Source: JBDTZF01 sp040005265 (GTDB lineage: Bacteria > Verrucomicrobiota > Verrucomicrobiia > Chthoniobacterales > UBA10450). From it: a stretch of 21,463 nt of DNA. Within the stretch, counting starts at the first letter, position 1. Each line of letters starts with the position of its first letter. Positions 7,267 to 14,124 of the stretch are shown piece by piece. Position numbers and translations under genes: made by a program. The stretch spans positions 1 to 21,463 of the forward strand of contig JBDTZF010000036.1 of assembly GCA_040005265.1 (NCBI GenBank), given 5' to 3'. The notes beneath the pieces were generated by a model that was not told where the DNA came from, did not search any database, and saw only the letters and a list, made by a program, of their open reading frames with translations.

Positions 7267-8514
7267 CTACCCCGCGATCCATTGGATCGCCTTTTCGGCC
7301 AGTTTATCGAGCGCCTTCACCGCCAACTCGAGATGCTCCTCCCTGGTATCTTCAATCTTATTGTGACTAATGCCGTGCAAACTTTGGACGAACATCATCA
7401 CGGTGGGAACACCGGACCGCGCGACTTCAGCGGCATCGTGCAACGGACCGGATGCAAGGCGATGCAATTTTGCACCGGTTTCGGAGATGGCCTTGTCGGA
7501 AAAACCGATCAAGTCGTCGTTAAACAAAATCGGCTCAATGTTCCAGATCCGTTGCCATTCAACATCGACACTTCCTTCCGCTGCGAATTTTTCGCTGGCT
7601 GCTTTTGCTTCGCTTAACATCCGGGCAAGCGCCTTCGCATCGAGATGACGCTGGTCCAACGTAATCCGGCATTCTTCAACCACGCTCGTCACGATGCCCG
7701 GCTTGGTAATACACGAGCCGATTGTGCAAACTCCGCCGTTGCTGCGTTCCGCGATTCGATAAATTTCGGGACTCATCTTAGCGGCGGCGAGTAAGGCATC
7801 ACGGCGCCGATTCATTGGCGTGCTGCCGGAATGCGCAGCTTGACCGCGAAATGTAATCGCGTGTCTCTCGACGCCGAAGGTTCCAAGCACGGTCCCAAGC
7901 GGAAGATCGAGATCGAGCAGCACCGGACCTTGCTCGATGTGCAACTCGAGATACGCGGCCGCGTTTTTCAATTCCTTGCCGGAGTCTTTCACTTTTTCAA
8001 AATCGATTCCGTATTCCTTCAAAGCGTCCACCAGGCGAATGCCCTCCTTGTCCTTGAGTTTCCGTGTTTCGTTCATGTCGATCTTGCCCGAGCACGCGGA
8101 TGATCCGAACAAACTCTTTCCAAAGCGCGCCCCCTCTTCATCGGCCCAATCCACCAGGCGCACCGTGACCGGCGGCTTACCTTGGTATTGCGAATTAATG
8201 CGTCGTAAAACTTCCAGACCCGCAAGTGTATTCAGGCAGCCGTCGAGCCAGCCGCCATTTGGGACCGAGTCGATATGCCCACCCATTAACAGGGCTTTGT
8301 CGATCTTGCCCGGCAGCGTCGCCCAGAAATTTCCCGCTGCATCATCGTGAATTTCAACTGCGCCGATCTCTTCGGCCTTCTTTCGCAACCAACTCCGCGC
8401 CTTCGCCCAAATGGGTGTAAACGCGACCCGCTGCGCGCCATTCTCATCGGCGGTCAGCGATCGTAACTCCTTTAGATCAAGGACCGTTTGCTTCGAGTTC
8501 AATGTTTCGGCCAT
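7267..8514 (-). CDS. M20-family N-carbamoyl-beta-alanine amidohydrolase (beta-ureidopropionase / carbamoylase)
   Basis: A 415-residue Zn-dependent amidohydrolase of the hydantoinase/carbamoylase branch of peptidase family M20. Visible motifs are GGHIDSVPNGGWLDG (H80, D91 as metal ligands), WADEEGARFGKSLFGSSA (E126/E127), ELHIEQGPVL (H192), a dimerisation-domain stretch RGQAAHSGSTPMNRRRDA, and SLHGISHNKIEDT near the C-terminus with the last metal histidine. The family hydrolyses N-carbamoyl amino acids or ureido compounds to amino acid, CO2 and NH3. Beside dihydropyrimidinase and PreA, the likely substrate is N-carbamoyl-beta-alanine or N-carbamoyl-3-aminoisobutyrate, giving step three of pyrimidine breakdown. 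An allantoate amidohydrolase or L-carbamoylase role cannot be excluded. It is the first gene of the minus-strand operon, divergent from the proline-rich gene. Confidence 0.91.
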   Translation of the reverse strand: MAETLNSKQTVLDLKELRSLTADENGAQRVAFTPIWAKARSWLRKKAEEIGAVEIHDDAAGNFWATLPGKIDKALLMGGHIDSVPNGGWLDGCLNTLAGLEVLRRINSQYQGKPPVTVRLVDWADEEGARFGKSLFGSSACSGKIDMNETRKLKDKEGIRLVDALKEYGIDFEKVKDSGKELKNAAAYLELHIEQGPVLLDLDLPLGTVLGTFGVERHAITFRGQAAHSGSTPMNRRRDALLAAAKMSPEIYRIAERSNGGVCTIGSCITKPGIVTSVVEECRITLDQRHLDAKALARMLSEAKAASEKFAAEGSVDVEWQRIWNIEPILFNDDLIGFSDKAISETGAKLHRLASGPLHDAAEVARSGVPTVMMFVQSLHGISHNKIEDTREEHLELAVKALDKLAEKAIQWIAG

Positions 8515-8541
8515 GCAGGGCTATCTTGCAGGGAGCAATAC

Positions 8542-8564
8542 GGGAAGTCCAGAAAGGGACTCCC
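8542..8564 (+). promoter_or_regulatory. Leader hairpin upstream of the proline-rich protein gene
   Basis: GGGAAGTCC (8542-8550) pairs with GGACTCCC (8557-8564) across a six-base AGAAAG loop, giving eight base pairs with one bulged A. It lies about 28 bases before the ATG at 8592, between two divergent genes. It could be a 5'-UTR stem, but it has no recognised riboswitch form. Confidence 0.35.
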
Positions 8565-8591
8565 ATACGAATACTTTTTAGGGGCACGATC

Positions 8592-8957
8592 ATGAAAAAC
8601 AAAATCTCGTTGTCATTAATACTGGGCATTTGCGCCGCTGGAATACTCCTGCTGCAATTTGAAACTCGCGCGCTGGGTCAGACTCAGACGGCTCCGGCGC
8701 CTGCACCCGCACCACCGGTCCGGCCGAATCCCGCGCCGCCAGTCAACCCAAATCCCGCTCCGCCGGTTGTGCCGAACCCCGCTCCCCCGATCCAACCAAA
8801 TCAGGCGCCGCCAGGGAATCCTAATCCCGCTCCGCCCGTTGAACCGAATCCAAATCCGAACCCGACGTTTGCGCCGATAACACCATTGCCGACCATAACG
8901 CCGTTACCAGCTATCACGCCCACTCCCACCATCACGCCGACCCCGACACCGTTCTAG
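8592..8957 (+). CDS. Secreted proline-rich repeat protein
   Basis: A 121-residue protein I do not recognise as a named family. The ATG at 8592 has a good ribosome site (AGGGG, seven bases upstream). It is followed by a Sec-type signal peptide (MKNK, hydrophobic LSLILGICAAGILLLQ, likely cleavage after ALG or nearby). The mature part has no globular look: six tandem 8-residue repeats of consensus APPVxPNP (8709-8852, 24 bp each), a short NPNPNP stretch, then four ITPxPx repeats ending TPTPF. Such polyproline chains are typically extended spacers in the periplasm or outer envelope, but no cell-wall or membrane anchor is visible. It has no operon partner. A longer in-frame start at 8502 overlaps the divergent gene and would bury the signal peptide, so it was rejected. 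Confidence 0.75.
   Translation: MKNKISLSLILGICAAGILLLQFETRALGQTQTAPAPAPAPPVRPNPAPPVNPNPAPPVVPNPAPPIQPNQAPPGNPNPAPPVEPNPNPNPTFAPITPLPTITPLPAITPTPTITPTPTPF
8709..8852 (+). repeat. 24-bp tandem repeat (six units) inside the proline-rich gene
   Basis: Six consecutive 24-base units encode APPVRPNP, APPVNPNP, APPVVPNP, APPIQPNQ, APPGNPNP and APPVEPNP. The units vary at third codon positions and at the fifth residue, so they are diverged and not freshly duplicated. Copy number could vary between strains. Confidence 0.85.
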
Positions 8958-8980
8958 TCGGTCAAGTTACGGGAGCGGAG

Positions 8981-9589
8981 TCATCGCCATTCGGGCATGT
9001 ATTTCCAGTTCCGTGGCTTGCCCTGCGAGAGCCACAAGATCGACATCTTCAAGCGGTACCCGCGCGTTTCGGTGCGCTTGGCCTCGGTCAGCCATTCGAT
9101 GTAATCCCGCTTGTGACTTGGGCTAAGATTCTCAAACGTATTTTTCGCTTTCGCGCTCTTGCCGAGCGCGGTCCGGAAGTAACTTGGGACCTTGGGAGGG
9201 GGCCTTTTTCTCGGTTTTGAGCGCGCCGTTCTTATTCCAGCTTCATTCAGCTTGGACGCCTTTCTGACATAACTAACCAACGTCCTATCACTCGGCAGAT
9301 CGGCGAGCGACGTGATCTGGCCGAATTGTCCCATCGCTTCCCGGTCCGCACGCCTATCACCATCAAAGAGTAATTCCGTTTTCCAAAAACCAAATGCGCA
9401 ATGGTTGTTAAACGCAGCCATGCCGCACATGAGGCCCTTGTGTTCGAAGCTCGGGCACTGCCACTTAATAGTTTCCTCCACTTGCGGGCAACTGGCGTGA
9501 ACGAGCGCGCGGAGATGCTTAAGAATCGGACGGGCAAAAGGCGCCGCTCTCTTGATGTATGCGTCCACGCGAGGGTCTTTGCGCGCCAT
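8981..9589 (-). CDS. DUF1801 / YdeI-OmdA-like protein
   Basis: A soluble protein of 202 residues. The first ~115 residues (DPRVDAYIKRAAPFARPILKHLR, then VEETIKWQCPSFEHKG and CAFGFWK) have the layout of DUF1801 proteins, a small alpha/beta fold of unknown biochemical function. The C-terminal part (YFRTALGKSAKAKNTFENLSPSHKR, then YIEWLTEAKRTETR) matches the YdeI/OmpD-associated (OmdA) domain, described in enterobacteria in connection with antimicrobial-peptide and bacteriocin tolerance. This two-domain combination is common in soil bacteria. I preferred the ATG at 9589; a TTG at 9631 would add 14 residues. No strong ribosome site is present for either. It stands alone and convergent with the proline-rich gene. 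Confidence 0.78.
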   Translation of the reverse strand: MARKDPRVDAYIKRAAPFARPILKHLRALVHASCPQVEETIKWQCPSFEHKGLMCGMAAFNNHCAFGFWKTELLFDGDRRADREAMGQFGQITSLADLPSDRTLVSYVRKASKLNEAGIRTARSKPRKRPPPKVPSYFRTALGKSAKAKNTFENLSPSHKRDYIEWLTEAKRTETRGYRLKMSILWLSQGKPRNWKYMPEWR

Positions 9590-9717
9590 ATTTCGGGAAA
9601 CTGTTTTAGCCAAGAGGTTGTTGTTCGCCAAATCTTTTTCCGCTAATTTTCGATTCTTAATTTCGAAAAATCACAAAAGTCGGGGTTTGTGGCGCGCGAA
9701 CAGCTTCTTTTTGCCGC

Positions 9718-10428
9718 ATGCAGTTTCCCTCCAGAATAGGCCTGTTCCGCTGTTCGATAGCAGCCGTACTGTTGTTCGCAATCCCGCGGGAATCCAATGC
9801 GCAAACACCAAAGGTTCGCCGACATCGTCCGCAAAGCGCAGCGGTCGCCCTTCAGCCATTTTCTTTTGATGCGTCGCCTCCGGTTCGCCTCGCCTATAAT
9901 TCTTCGCGTTCGATCATGCCGGCCGAACCGGTCGCACGCGACGATGAAGATTCGGATTCTCCTCCGAGGATCGCTCCGCCTCAGTCGGGCGCCCAGCACC
10001 CAACGGTCCCCGGTAAGCGCGCGGTTTTACGGAACGGCATCGCCTACGCGCCCGCCAGCGCTCCTTCAAACGTGAAGTCCGCTATCTGGGCGGCGAATCA
10101 AATTCGTCGGAAACCTTATGTGTGGGGCGGCGGTCACGGATCGTTCAACGACAACGGCTACGATTGTTCCGGGACGGTTTCGTACGCGCTTCATCATGCC
10201 GGTGTTCTGGGCTCACCGATTGGCTCCGGCGATTTCTTGCGATACGGCGAAAGGGGACGCGGCCAATGGATCACAGTTTATGCGCGACACGGGCACACGT
10301 TTGCCATCATCGCCGGCCTGCGACTCGACACGACCGATTTCCGTTACGGCGGTGACGTCGGGCCCCGTTGGTATCTCGATGGGCGCGATACGCGTGGGTT
10401 CAGTGCCCGCCACCCGGCGGGTTTGTAA
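9718..10428 (+). CDS. Secreted NlpC/P60-family cysteine peptidase
   Basis: A 236-residue exported protein: a signal peptide (about 1-28, ending SNA-QT), a low-complexity Pro/Ser/Arg linker to about residue 115, then an NlpC/P60-like domain. The catalytic cysteine is C150 in NDNGYDCSGTVSYAL, preceded by the usual KPYVWGGGH. The likely catalytic histidine is H193 in ARHGHTFAIIAG. Such enzymes cut peptidoglycan stem peptides (gamma-D-Glu to diamino acid), or related amide bonds, in the periplasm. The domain ends soon after the histidine, with DVGPRWYLDGRDTRGFSARHP. No SH3 or LysM targeting domain is visible, unlike many P60 proteins. A multi-hairpin repeat begins immediately after its stop codon and may end its transcript. 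Confidence 0.85.
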   Translation: MQFPSRIGLFRCSIAAVLLFAIPRESNAQTPKVRRHRPQSAAVALQPFSFDASPPVRLAYNSSRSIMPAEPVARDDEDSDSPPRIAPPQSGAQHPTVPGKRAVLRNGIAYAPASAPSNVKSAIWAANQIRRKPYVWGGGHGSFNDNGYDCSGTVSYALHHAGVLGSPIGSGDFLRYGERGRGQWITVYARHGHTFAIIAGLRLDTTDFRYGGDVGPRWYLDGRDTRGFSARHPAGL

Positions 10429-10429
10429 T

Positions 10430-10520
10430 TGGAGGGACGACCTCCGTGTCGTCCCATTTCCCTCAGTCGGACGGGACAGAGCGCGTCCCTCCACCCCTGT
10501 AGCGTCCGCTGTCCTCAGCG
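10430..10520. repeat. Composite three-hairpin intergenic repeat
   Basis: Three short stem-loops follow one another: GGGACGAC/GTCGTCCC (10434-10441 with 10448-10455), GGGAC/GTCCC (10473-10477 with 10485-10489) and CGCTG/CAGCG (10507-10511 with 10516-10520). The first two are enclosed by an outer inverted repeat, TGGAGGGACG at 10430-10439 with CGTCCCTCCA at 10484-10493. The layout resembles the repeat at 20923-21017. It begins two bases after the NlpC/P60 stop, so it may also serve as a 3' stabiliser or terminator; no T tract follows. Confidence 0.7.
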
Positions 10521-10586
10521 CATGGGCCTATCGAATTCTGCATTTAAAGCTTTCAAGACAAGCGGCTTTGGCTCACAACGTCGGAC

Positions 10587-10739
10587 ATGAACTTCACTAA
10601 GAACCTCGGAATGCTCGTGCTAGCTATCTACCTGATCCTCATTGGCCTGATGTCTCTCATCCCGGCAGTCGCGATCCCCGCGATAGTGATGGGAATCCTG
10701 GCGCTCGCCGCCGGAATCCTCATTCTTATCGGAAAATAG
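10587..10739 (+). CDS. Small two-helix membrane protein (50 residues)
   Basis: An ATG-to-TAG frame of 50 residues beginning MNFTKNLGMLVLAIYLILIG. It has two hydrophobic helices (about 8-23 and 26-48) joined by a SLIPAVAIP turn and ends LILIGK. The composition is strongly hydrophobic with a positively charged N-terminus and C-terminus, which a random frame would rarely give. To my recollection similar tiny proteins are scattered in Verrucomicrobia and related genomes, with no assigned function. It lies alone between two repeat clusters (10430-10520 and 10746-10863). No clear Shine-Dalgarno is visible (GGA is too close to the ATG). The protein is probably real; the function is unknown. Confidence 0.6.
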   Translation: MNFTKNLGMLVLAIYLILIGLMSLIPAVAIPAIVMGILALAAGILILIGK

Positions 10740-10745
10740 TCAGCA

Positions 10746-10863
10746 GGTGGATCGAGCAGTCCCCCTGGCACGCCGTAGCCTAGGCGAAGGTGGCTTGCTC
10801 GATACCAATTCAGGCGGCCAAGCCGTATTTGTTTAGCATCGCCCGCAGAGCGGCCGATCCACC
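10746..10863. repeat. Intergenic inverted repeat with CCGTAGCCT...GGCGAAGG core
   Basis: GGTGGATCG at 10746-10754 is repeated inverted as CGATCCACC at 10855-10863. Inside the left half is CCGTAGCCTAGGCGAAGG (10773-10790), which recurs in reverse orientation, slightly altered, at 21330-21348. The shared wording at two distant sites indicates a dispersed repeat. No credible gene lies in it. Confidence 0.55.
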
Positions 10864-10870
10864 AGCGCGT

Positions 10871-11530
10871 TCACAAGACGCCCACGGCTCGCGATATCAG
10901 TAGCACAACGATACTGAGCGAGATAAAGACCTGTACCATCGCGAGCACTTTGGCCCACCGCGCCAACAGCGGCGCATCGGTGGGGCCGAAGGTGGAGCTT
11001 TGGGTAAACGACACGAAAAGATAATCAACAAAGCGCGGACGCCACCCGGTACAGGCAAATTGCGAGCGCTCATCGTGCGGGACCTGCATTTGCGGGAAGA
11101 GAAAGGAGGTGCTGCCAAATTTTTTCTCCTCCTGGCGCGTAGTCGGGCCACCGCCGTCCAGCCGCCAGTACCAGAGCGCAAAAACGATCACGTTCGTTAG
11201 CCAGAGGATGCCGCCTGAGCGCAGGAGTTCCAACGGCGATTCCTTATGTGACGGTAACGCGCGCACCAGCAGAACCACCGACCCAATGAGCGCAACAGTT
11301 GTGATTCCGTTGATTAGAAGTCCAAGGGCGCGATTGAGCGAGCGTTTCCCGCTACGATGGGTCATTACGGTCGGCACGAGTAGAACCACGATCAGCGACG
11401 GCAATAACCAGATCGGGCCGATAATGAGTGAGCGCGGCAGCGCCAGATAAATTGCGCCTATCGCCAGGAAGGCGAGCAGCGCCTGCCAGCGCGGCTCCGG
11501 TTTATCGATGTAATTATGTCCCTCGTTCAT
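10871..11530 (-). CDS. Multi-spanning membrane protein with an ion-channel-like pore loop
   Basis: A 219-residue membrane protein with about five transmembrane helices (starting near residues 16, 37, 68, 105 and 193). Before the last helix is a re-entrant-looking segment, DYLFVSFTQSSTFGPTDAPL, followed by RWAKVLAMVQVFISLSIVVLL. The placement of SFTxSxTFGPTD between helices resembles the pore loop of two-helix potassium channels, but the TVGYG selectivity filter is absent. I recall conserved hypothetical proteins ending in this same way (SPTD, then RWAK, then ISL), annotated as hypothetical, DUF1345-like or putative ion channel proteins. The gene is divergent from the DUF885 gene. Function cannot be assigned beyond possible ion passage. 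Confidence 0.7.
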   Translation of the reverse strand: MNEGHNYIDKPEPRWQALLAFLAIGAIYLALPRSLIIGPIWLLPSLIVVLLVPTVMTHRSGKRSLNRALGLLINGITTVALIGSVVLLVRALPSHKESPLELLRSGGILWLTNVIVFALWYWRLDGGGPTTRQEEKKFGSTSFLFPQMQVPHDERSQFACTGWRPRFVDYLFVSFTQSSTFGPTDAPLLARWAKVLAMVQVFISLSIVVLLISRAVGVL

Positions 11531-11624
11531 GATGTTGACGTATCACTGGTCCACTGTTGCACGAGGCTTCGATTACCGGACAATTTTTATTGACCGGCAC
11601 CCAGTTGGGAGACTGTTGTAACGC

Positions 11625-13445
11625 ATGTTTAAGACGCTGTTGAAGTATTTTCTGGGGATCATACTCGCCGTGGTGATCGGAAGCGCGATCCTTCTGATCA
11701 ATCTGTTTTATTTTCGCCCGTGGAACCTGAATCTATTTTACGAAAAGATTTTCGCGGAAACGGTTTTTAGCGAACCAGAGCTGCTCTCGGCTCTGGGATT
11801 GGTCGAACAGTTCGGAATTACCGCACACAACGCGAAATTGAACGACGAATCGCCCGCCCATCAACAGATGGTGATCGAGCGCTGGAAGAAGGATCTCACA
11901 CAGCTCCGGGAGTATCCGCTGGATCGACAATCGGCTTCGCAAAAACTTTCGACCCGAACCCTCAGCTGGTTTCTGGAACGCCAGGTCGAAGGAGAAAAAT
12001 GGCAGTTTCATAATTACCCGGTCAATCAGCTCTTCGGGGTGCAAAATCAGTTTCCCTCTTTCATGGCGAACACCCACCGGCTCCTGGCCAAGCAGGATTG
12101 CGAATACTACGTAATGCGGCTCGATGGGGTACCGAAGAAATTCGATCAACTCCTTGAGAGCTTGAAGCTCCGCGAGAATAAACAAATCCTGCCGCCGCGG
12201 TTCGTGGTCGGCGAAATCTTGAAGGAAATGAGCGAGTTCATCGCTAAACCGGCGACAGAGAATATTCTGGCCACGTCATTCAAAACACGCGCCGCTAAGA
12301 TCGACAAGTTGACCGAATCGGAGCGCGCCGATTTCCAGAAGCGAGTGGAGTCGTCGATCACTGCCAATGTCTATCCTTCGTATCAGAAGTTGATCGACTA
12401 CTTCAAAGGCGTCGAGCCAAAGACGACGACGGATGACGGAGTGTGGAAATTACCGGAAGGCGATGCGTTTTATGCATACGCATTGCATGAGAATACCACC
12501 ACGACGCTGAAACCGAATGAAGTGCACGATCTCGGCCTGAGTGAAGTGACACGCATCGAAGCCGAAATGCGCGCGATCCTCGACGCCAATGGATTCGCCA
12601 ATGTGCCGATCGGCGAAGCGATGGACAAACTGGGCAAGGATCCGCGTTTCCTATTTTCGAATGACGACAAAGGCCGGGCCGATGCGCTGGCTGAATACAC
12701 GCGATTGATCGACACCGCGACCGGGCGTTGCAAGCAATTGTTTCTCTCTTATCCGAAAGCGAAATGCGAGGTGCGCCGCGTCGAGACATTCAAGGAAGCA
12801 ACGGCACCCGGCGCGTATTACCAGGGCGGCGCCATGGATGGAACGCGCCCGGGCATCTTTTTCGCGAATCTGCGCGACATGAATGAAACGCCGAAGTGGA
12901 GCATGCCGACGCTCGCCTATCATGAGGGAATTCCCGGACATCACTGGCAAATCTCGATTGCGCAGGAACTCAAAGGAGTTCCGCAATTTCGAAAAGTTAT
13001 ACCATTTACCGCCTATTCCGAGGGTTGGGCGCTCTACTGTGAGTGGCTCGCCAAACAACTCGGCTGGTACGAAGGCGATCCGTTTGGCAATCTGGGACGT
13101 TTGCGCGATGAGCTCTTTCGCGCCGTCCGTCTCGTGGTCGACACAGGAATTCACGCCAAGCACTGGACGCGCGAACAGGCGATCGCTTACATGCGGGAGA
13201 AGACCGGCATGGGTGAAAAGGAAATCACCTCCGAAATCGAGCGTTACATCGTCAACCCCGGCCAGGCATGCGCTTATAAGATCGGCATGCTGAAAATCCA
13301 GGAATTGCGAACACGCGCTCAAAATGAGCTCGGTCAAAAATTCGACCAGCGCGAGTTTCACGACACGCTTCTGAAGAATGGCGCACTGCCGTTGGAGATT
13401 TTGGAGGAACAGGTAAACGAATACATTCAGCGAAAGAAGGCATAA
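11625..13445 (+). CDS. Membrane-anchored DUF885 metallopeptidase
   Basis: A 606-residue protein with one N-terminal transmembrane anchor (about 7-29), followed by a largely helical extracytoplasmic domain. The DUF885 signature is complete: YHEGIPGHHWQ (residues 432-442), the zinc-binding HExxxHH-type motif; AYSEGWALYCEWLA (463-476), carrying the expected third ligand region; RLVVDTGIHAKHWTREQAI; and NPGQACAYKIGMLKI. These proteins are distant gluzincin-like peptidases; few have been characterised biochemically and the substrate is unknown here. The length is typical. The gene starts a plus-strand series; the next gene begins 43 bp after its stop. No strong Shine-Dalgarno precedes the ATG. Its retention of all metal-site residues suggests activity in the periplasm. 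Confidence 0.92.
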   Translation: MFKTLLKYFLGIILAVVIGSAILLINLFYFRPWNLNLFYEKIFAETVFSEPELLSALGLVEQFGITAHNAKLNDESPAHQQMVIERWKKDLTQLREYPLDRQSASQKLSTRTLSWFLERQVEGEKWQFHNYPVNQLFGVQNQFPSFMANTHRLLAKQDCEYYVMRLDGVPKKFDQLLESLKLRENKQILPPRFVVGEILKEMSEFIAKPATENILATSFKTRAAKIDKLTESERADFQKRVESSITANVYPSYQKLIDYFKGVEPKTTTDDGVWKLPEGDAFYAYALHENTTTTLKPNEVHDLGLSEVTRIEAEMRAILDANGFANVPIGEAMDKLGKDPRFLFSNDDKGRADALAEYTRLIDTATGRCKQLFLSYPKAKCEVRRVETFKEATAPGAYYQGGAMDGTRPGIFFANLRDMNETPKWSMPTLAYHEGIPGHHWQISIAQELKGVPQFRKVIPFTAYSEGWALYCEWLAKQLGWYEGDPFGNLGRLRDELFRAVRLVVDTGIHAKHWTREQAIAYMREKTGMGEKEITSEIERYIVNPGQACAYKIGMLKIQELRTRAQNELGQKFDQREFHDTLLKNGALPLEILEEQVNEYIQRKKA

Positions 13446-13488
13446 CCTGTAGTCACGGCCCTGTGGGCTGTTGAATAGCTACAACAAA

Positions 13489-14115
13489 ATGCGAAAAATT
13501 CTGACTACGCTTCTCATTGTGATCGCAGTCGTCGCGACGATGTCGATCTTATGGATATTCGGTGGACGTGAGTTCTCCTTGTTTGTCGATCGGTTCAAGA
13601 CGGCCCAAATAAGTTCAACTCCGATCAGTTCTCTGACTTATGAAGGGACTGGCACGGGCGGTACCATTGTGGTTAATGACCTTCGTCTCGACCTTGCGCC
13701 AGCGAATCCGCAGACCGCCCCGCCACATATCGGCACGACTAAAGATGGCGAGCTCGCCCTTTCTCTTAATGGCAAAGTTTTCGCCTTCAGCCAGGTCCCC
13801 GAGACGACCGGAGGAAACGATGAAGTTTTCGCCGCAAAGCCGAAGCCGGACGATCAGGCGTCCATCACCATCCGGCACAGCCTGATCGGGTGGAGCGAGC
13901 CGTTTAAGATGAATTTCATGACCGGGCAGACGGCATCTCGAAAGCGCAATATCTATTATGAATTTGCCTGGAAAAAATCATCCGGGGCCAAATTGGAGAT
14001 GCTTTGGCGTTACGAACAATATTCTTTTGCCGACAGTGGCTGGGGAAGCGGCTTCATGACCCGCGAGGGCGAGACCGGTTTGATTCGCGTTGAAATTTCC
14101 GGCGCAACTCATTAA
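13489..14115 (+). CDS. Membrane-anchored protein of unknown function
   Basis: A 208-residue protein that I do not recognise. One N-terminal hydrophobic helix (about 4-24) would anchor it with the rest outside the cytoplasm. The remainder is predicted to be mostly beta: repeated short strands such as GGTIVVNDLRLDL, GELALSLNGKVFAFSQ, KRNIYYEFAWKKSS and AKLEMLWRYEQYSF. It contains no cysteine and no clear catalytic motif. The chosen ATG (13489) places the signal anchor at the very N-terminus; a TTG at 13471 is less likely. It sits 43 bp after the DUF885 gene and 9 bp before the di-haem cytochrome gene, so it probably shares a transcript with the latter and may act with it in the periplasm. Confidence 0.75.
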   Translation: MRKILTTLLIVIAVVATMSILWIFGGREFSLFVDRFKTAQISSTPISSLTYEGTGTGGTIVVNDLRLDLAPANPQTAPPHIGTTKDGELALSLNGKVFAFSQVPETTGGNDEVFAAKPKPDDQASITIRHSLIGWSEPFKMNFMTGQTASRKRNIYYEFAWKKSSGAKLEMLWRYEQYSFADSGWGSGFMTREGETGLIRVEISGATH

Positions 14116-14124
14116 ATCTTATCC

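Noticed and set aside
8515..8591. Possible riboswitch in the leader before the proline-rich gene
   Set aside because: Only one short bulged hairpin is present, with no match to a known riboswitch core.
8709..8852. Possible CRISPR-like array because of regular 24-bp units
   Set aside because: The units are contiguous with no spacers, stay in frame and encode a proline-rich peptide.
10430..10520. Possible small non-coding RNA gene
   Set aside because: No promoter is visible and the hairpin plan recurs at other intergenic sites, so a repeat is the simpler reading.
10800..10900. Possible remnant C-terminus (GGSAALRAMLNKYGLAA on the minus strand) resembling a Fis-type regulator tail
   Set aside because: It is too short, overlaps the repeat region and the end of the membrane protein gene, and has no upstream continuation.
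12651..13361. A 236-codon minus-strand open frame within the DUF885 gene
   Set aside because: It lies wholly inside a gene with conserved metallopeptidase motifs and has no domain of its own.
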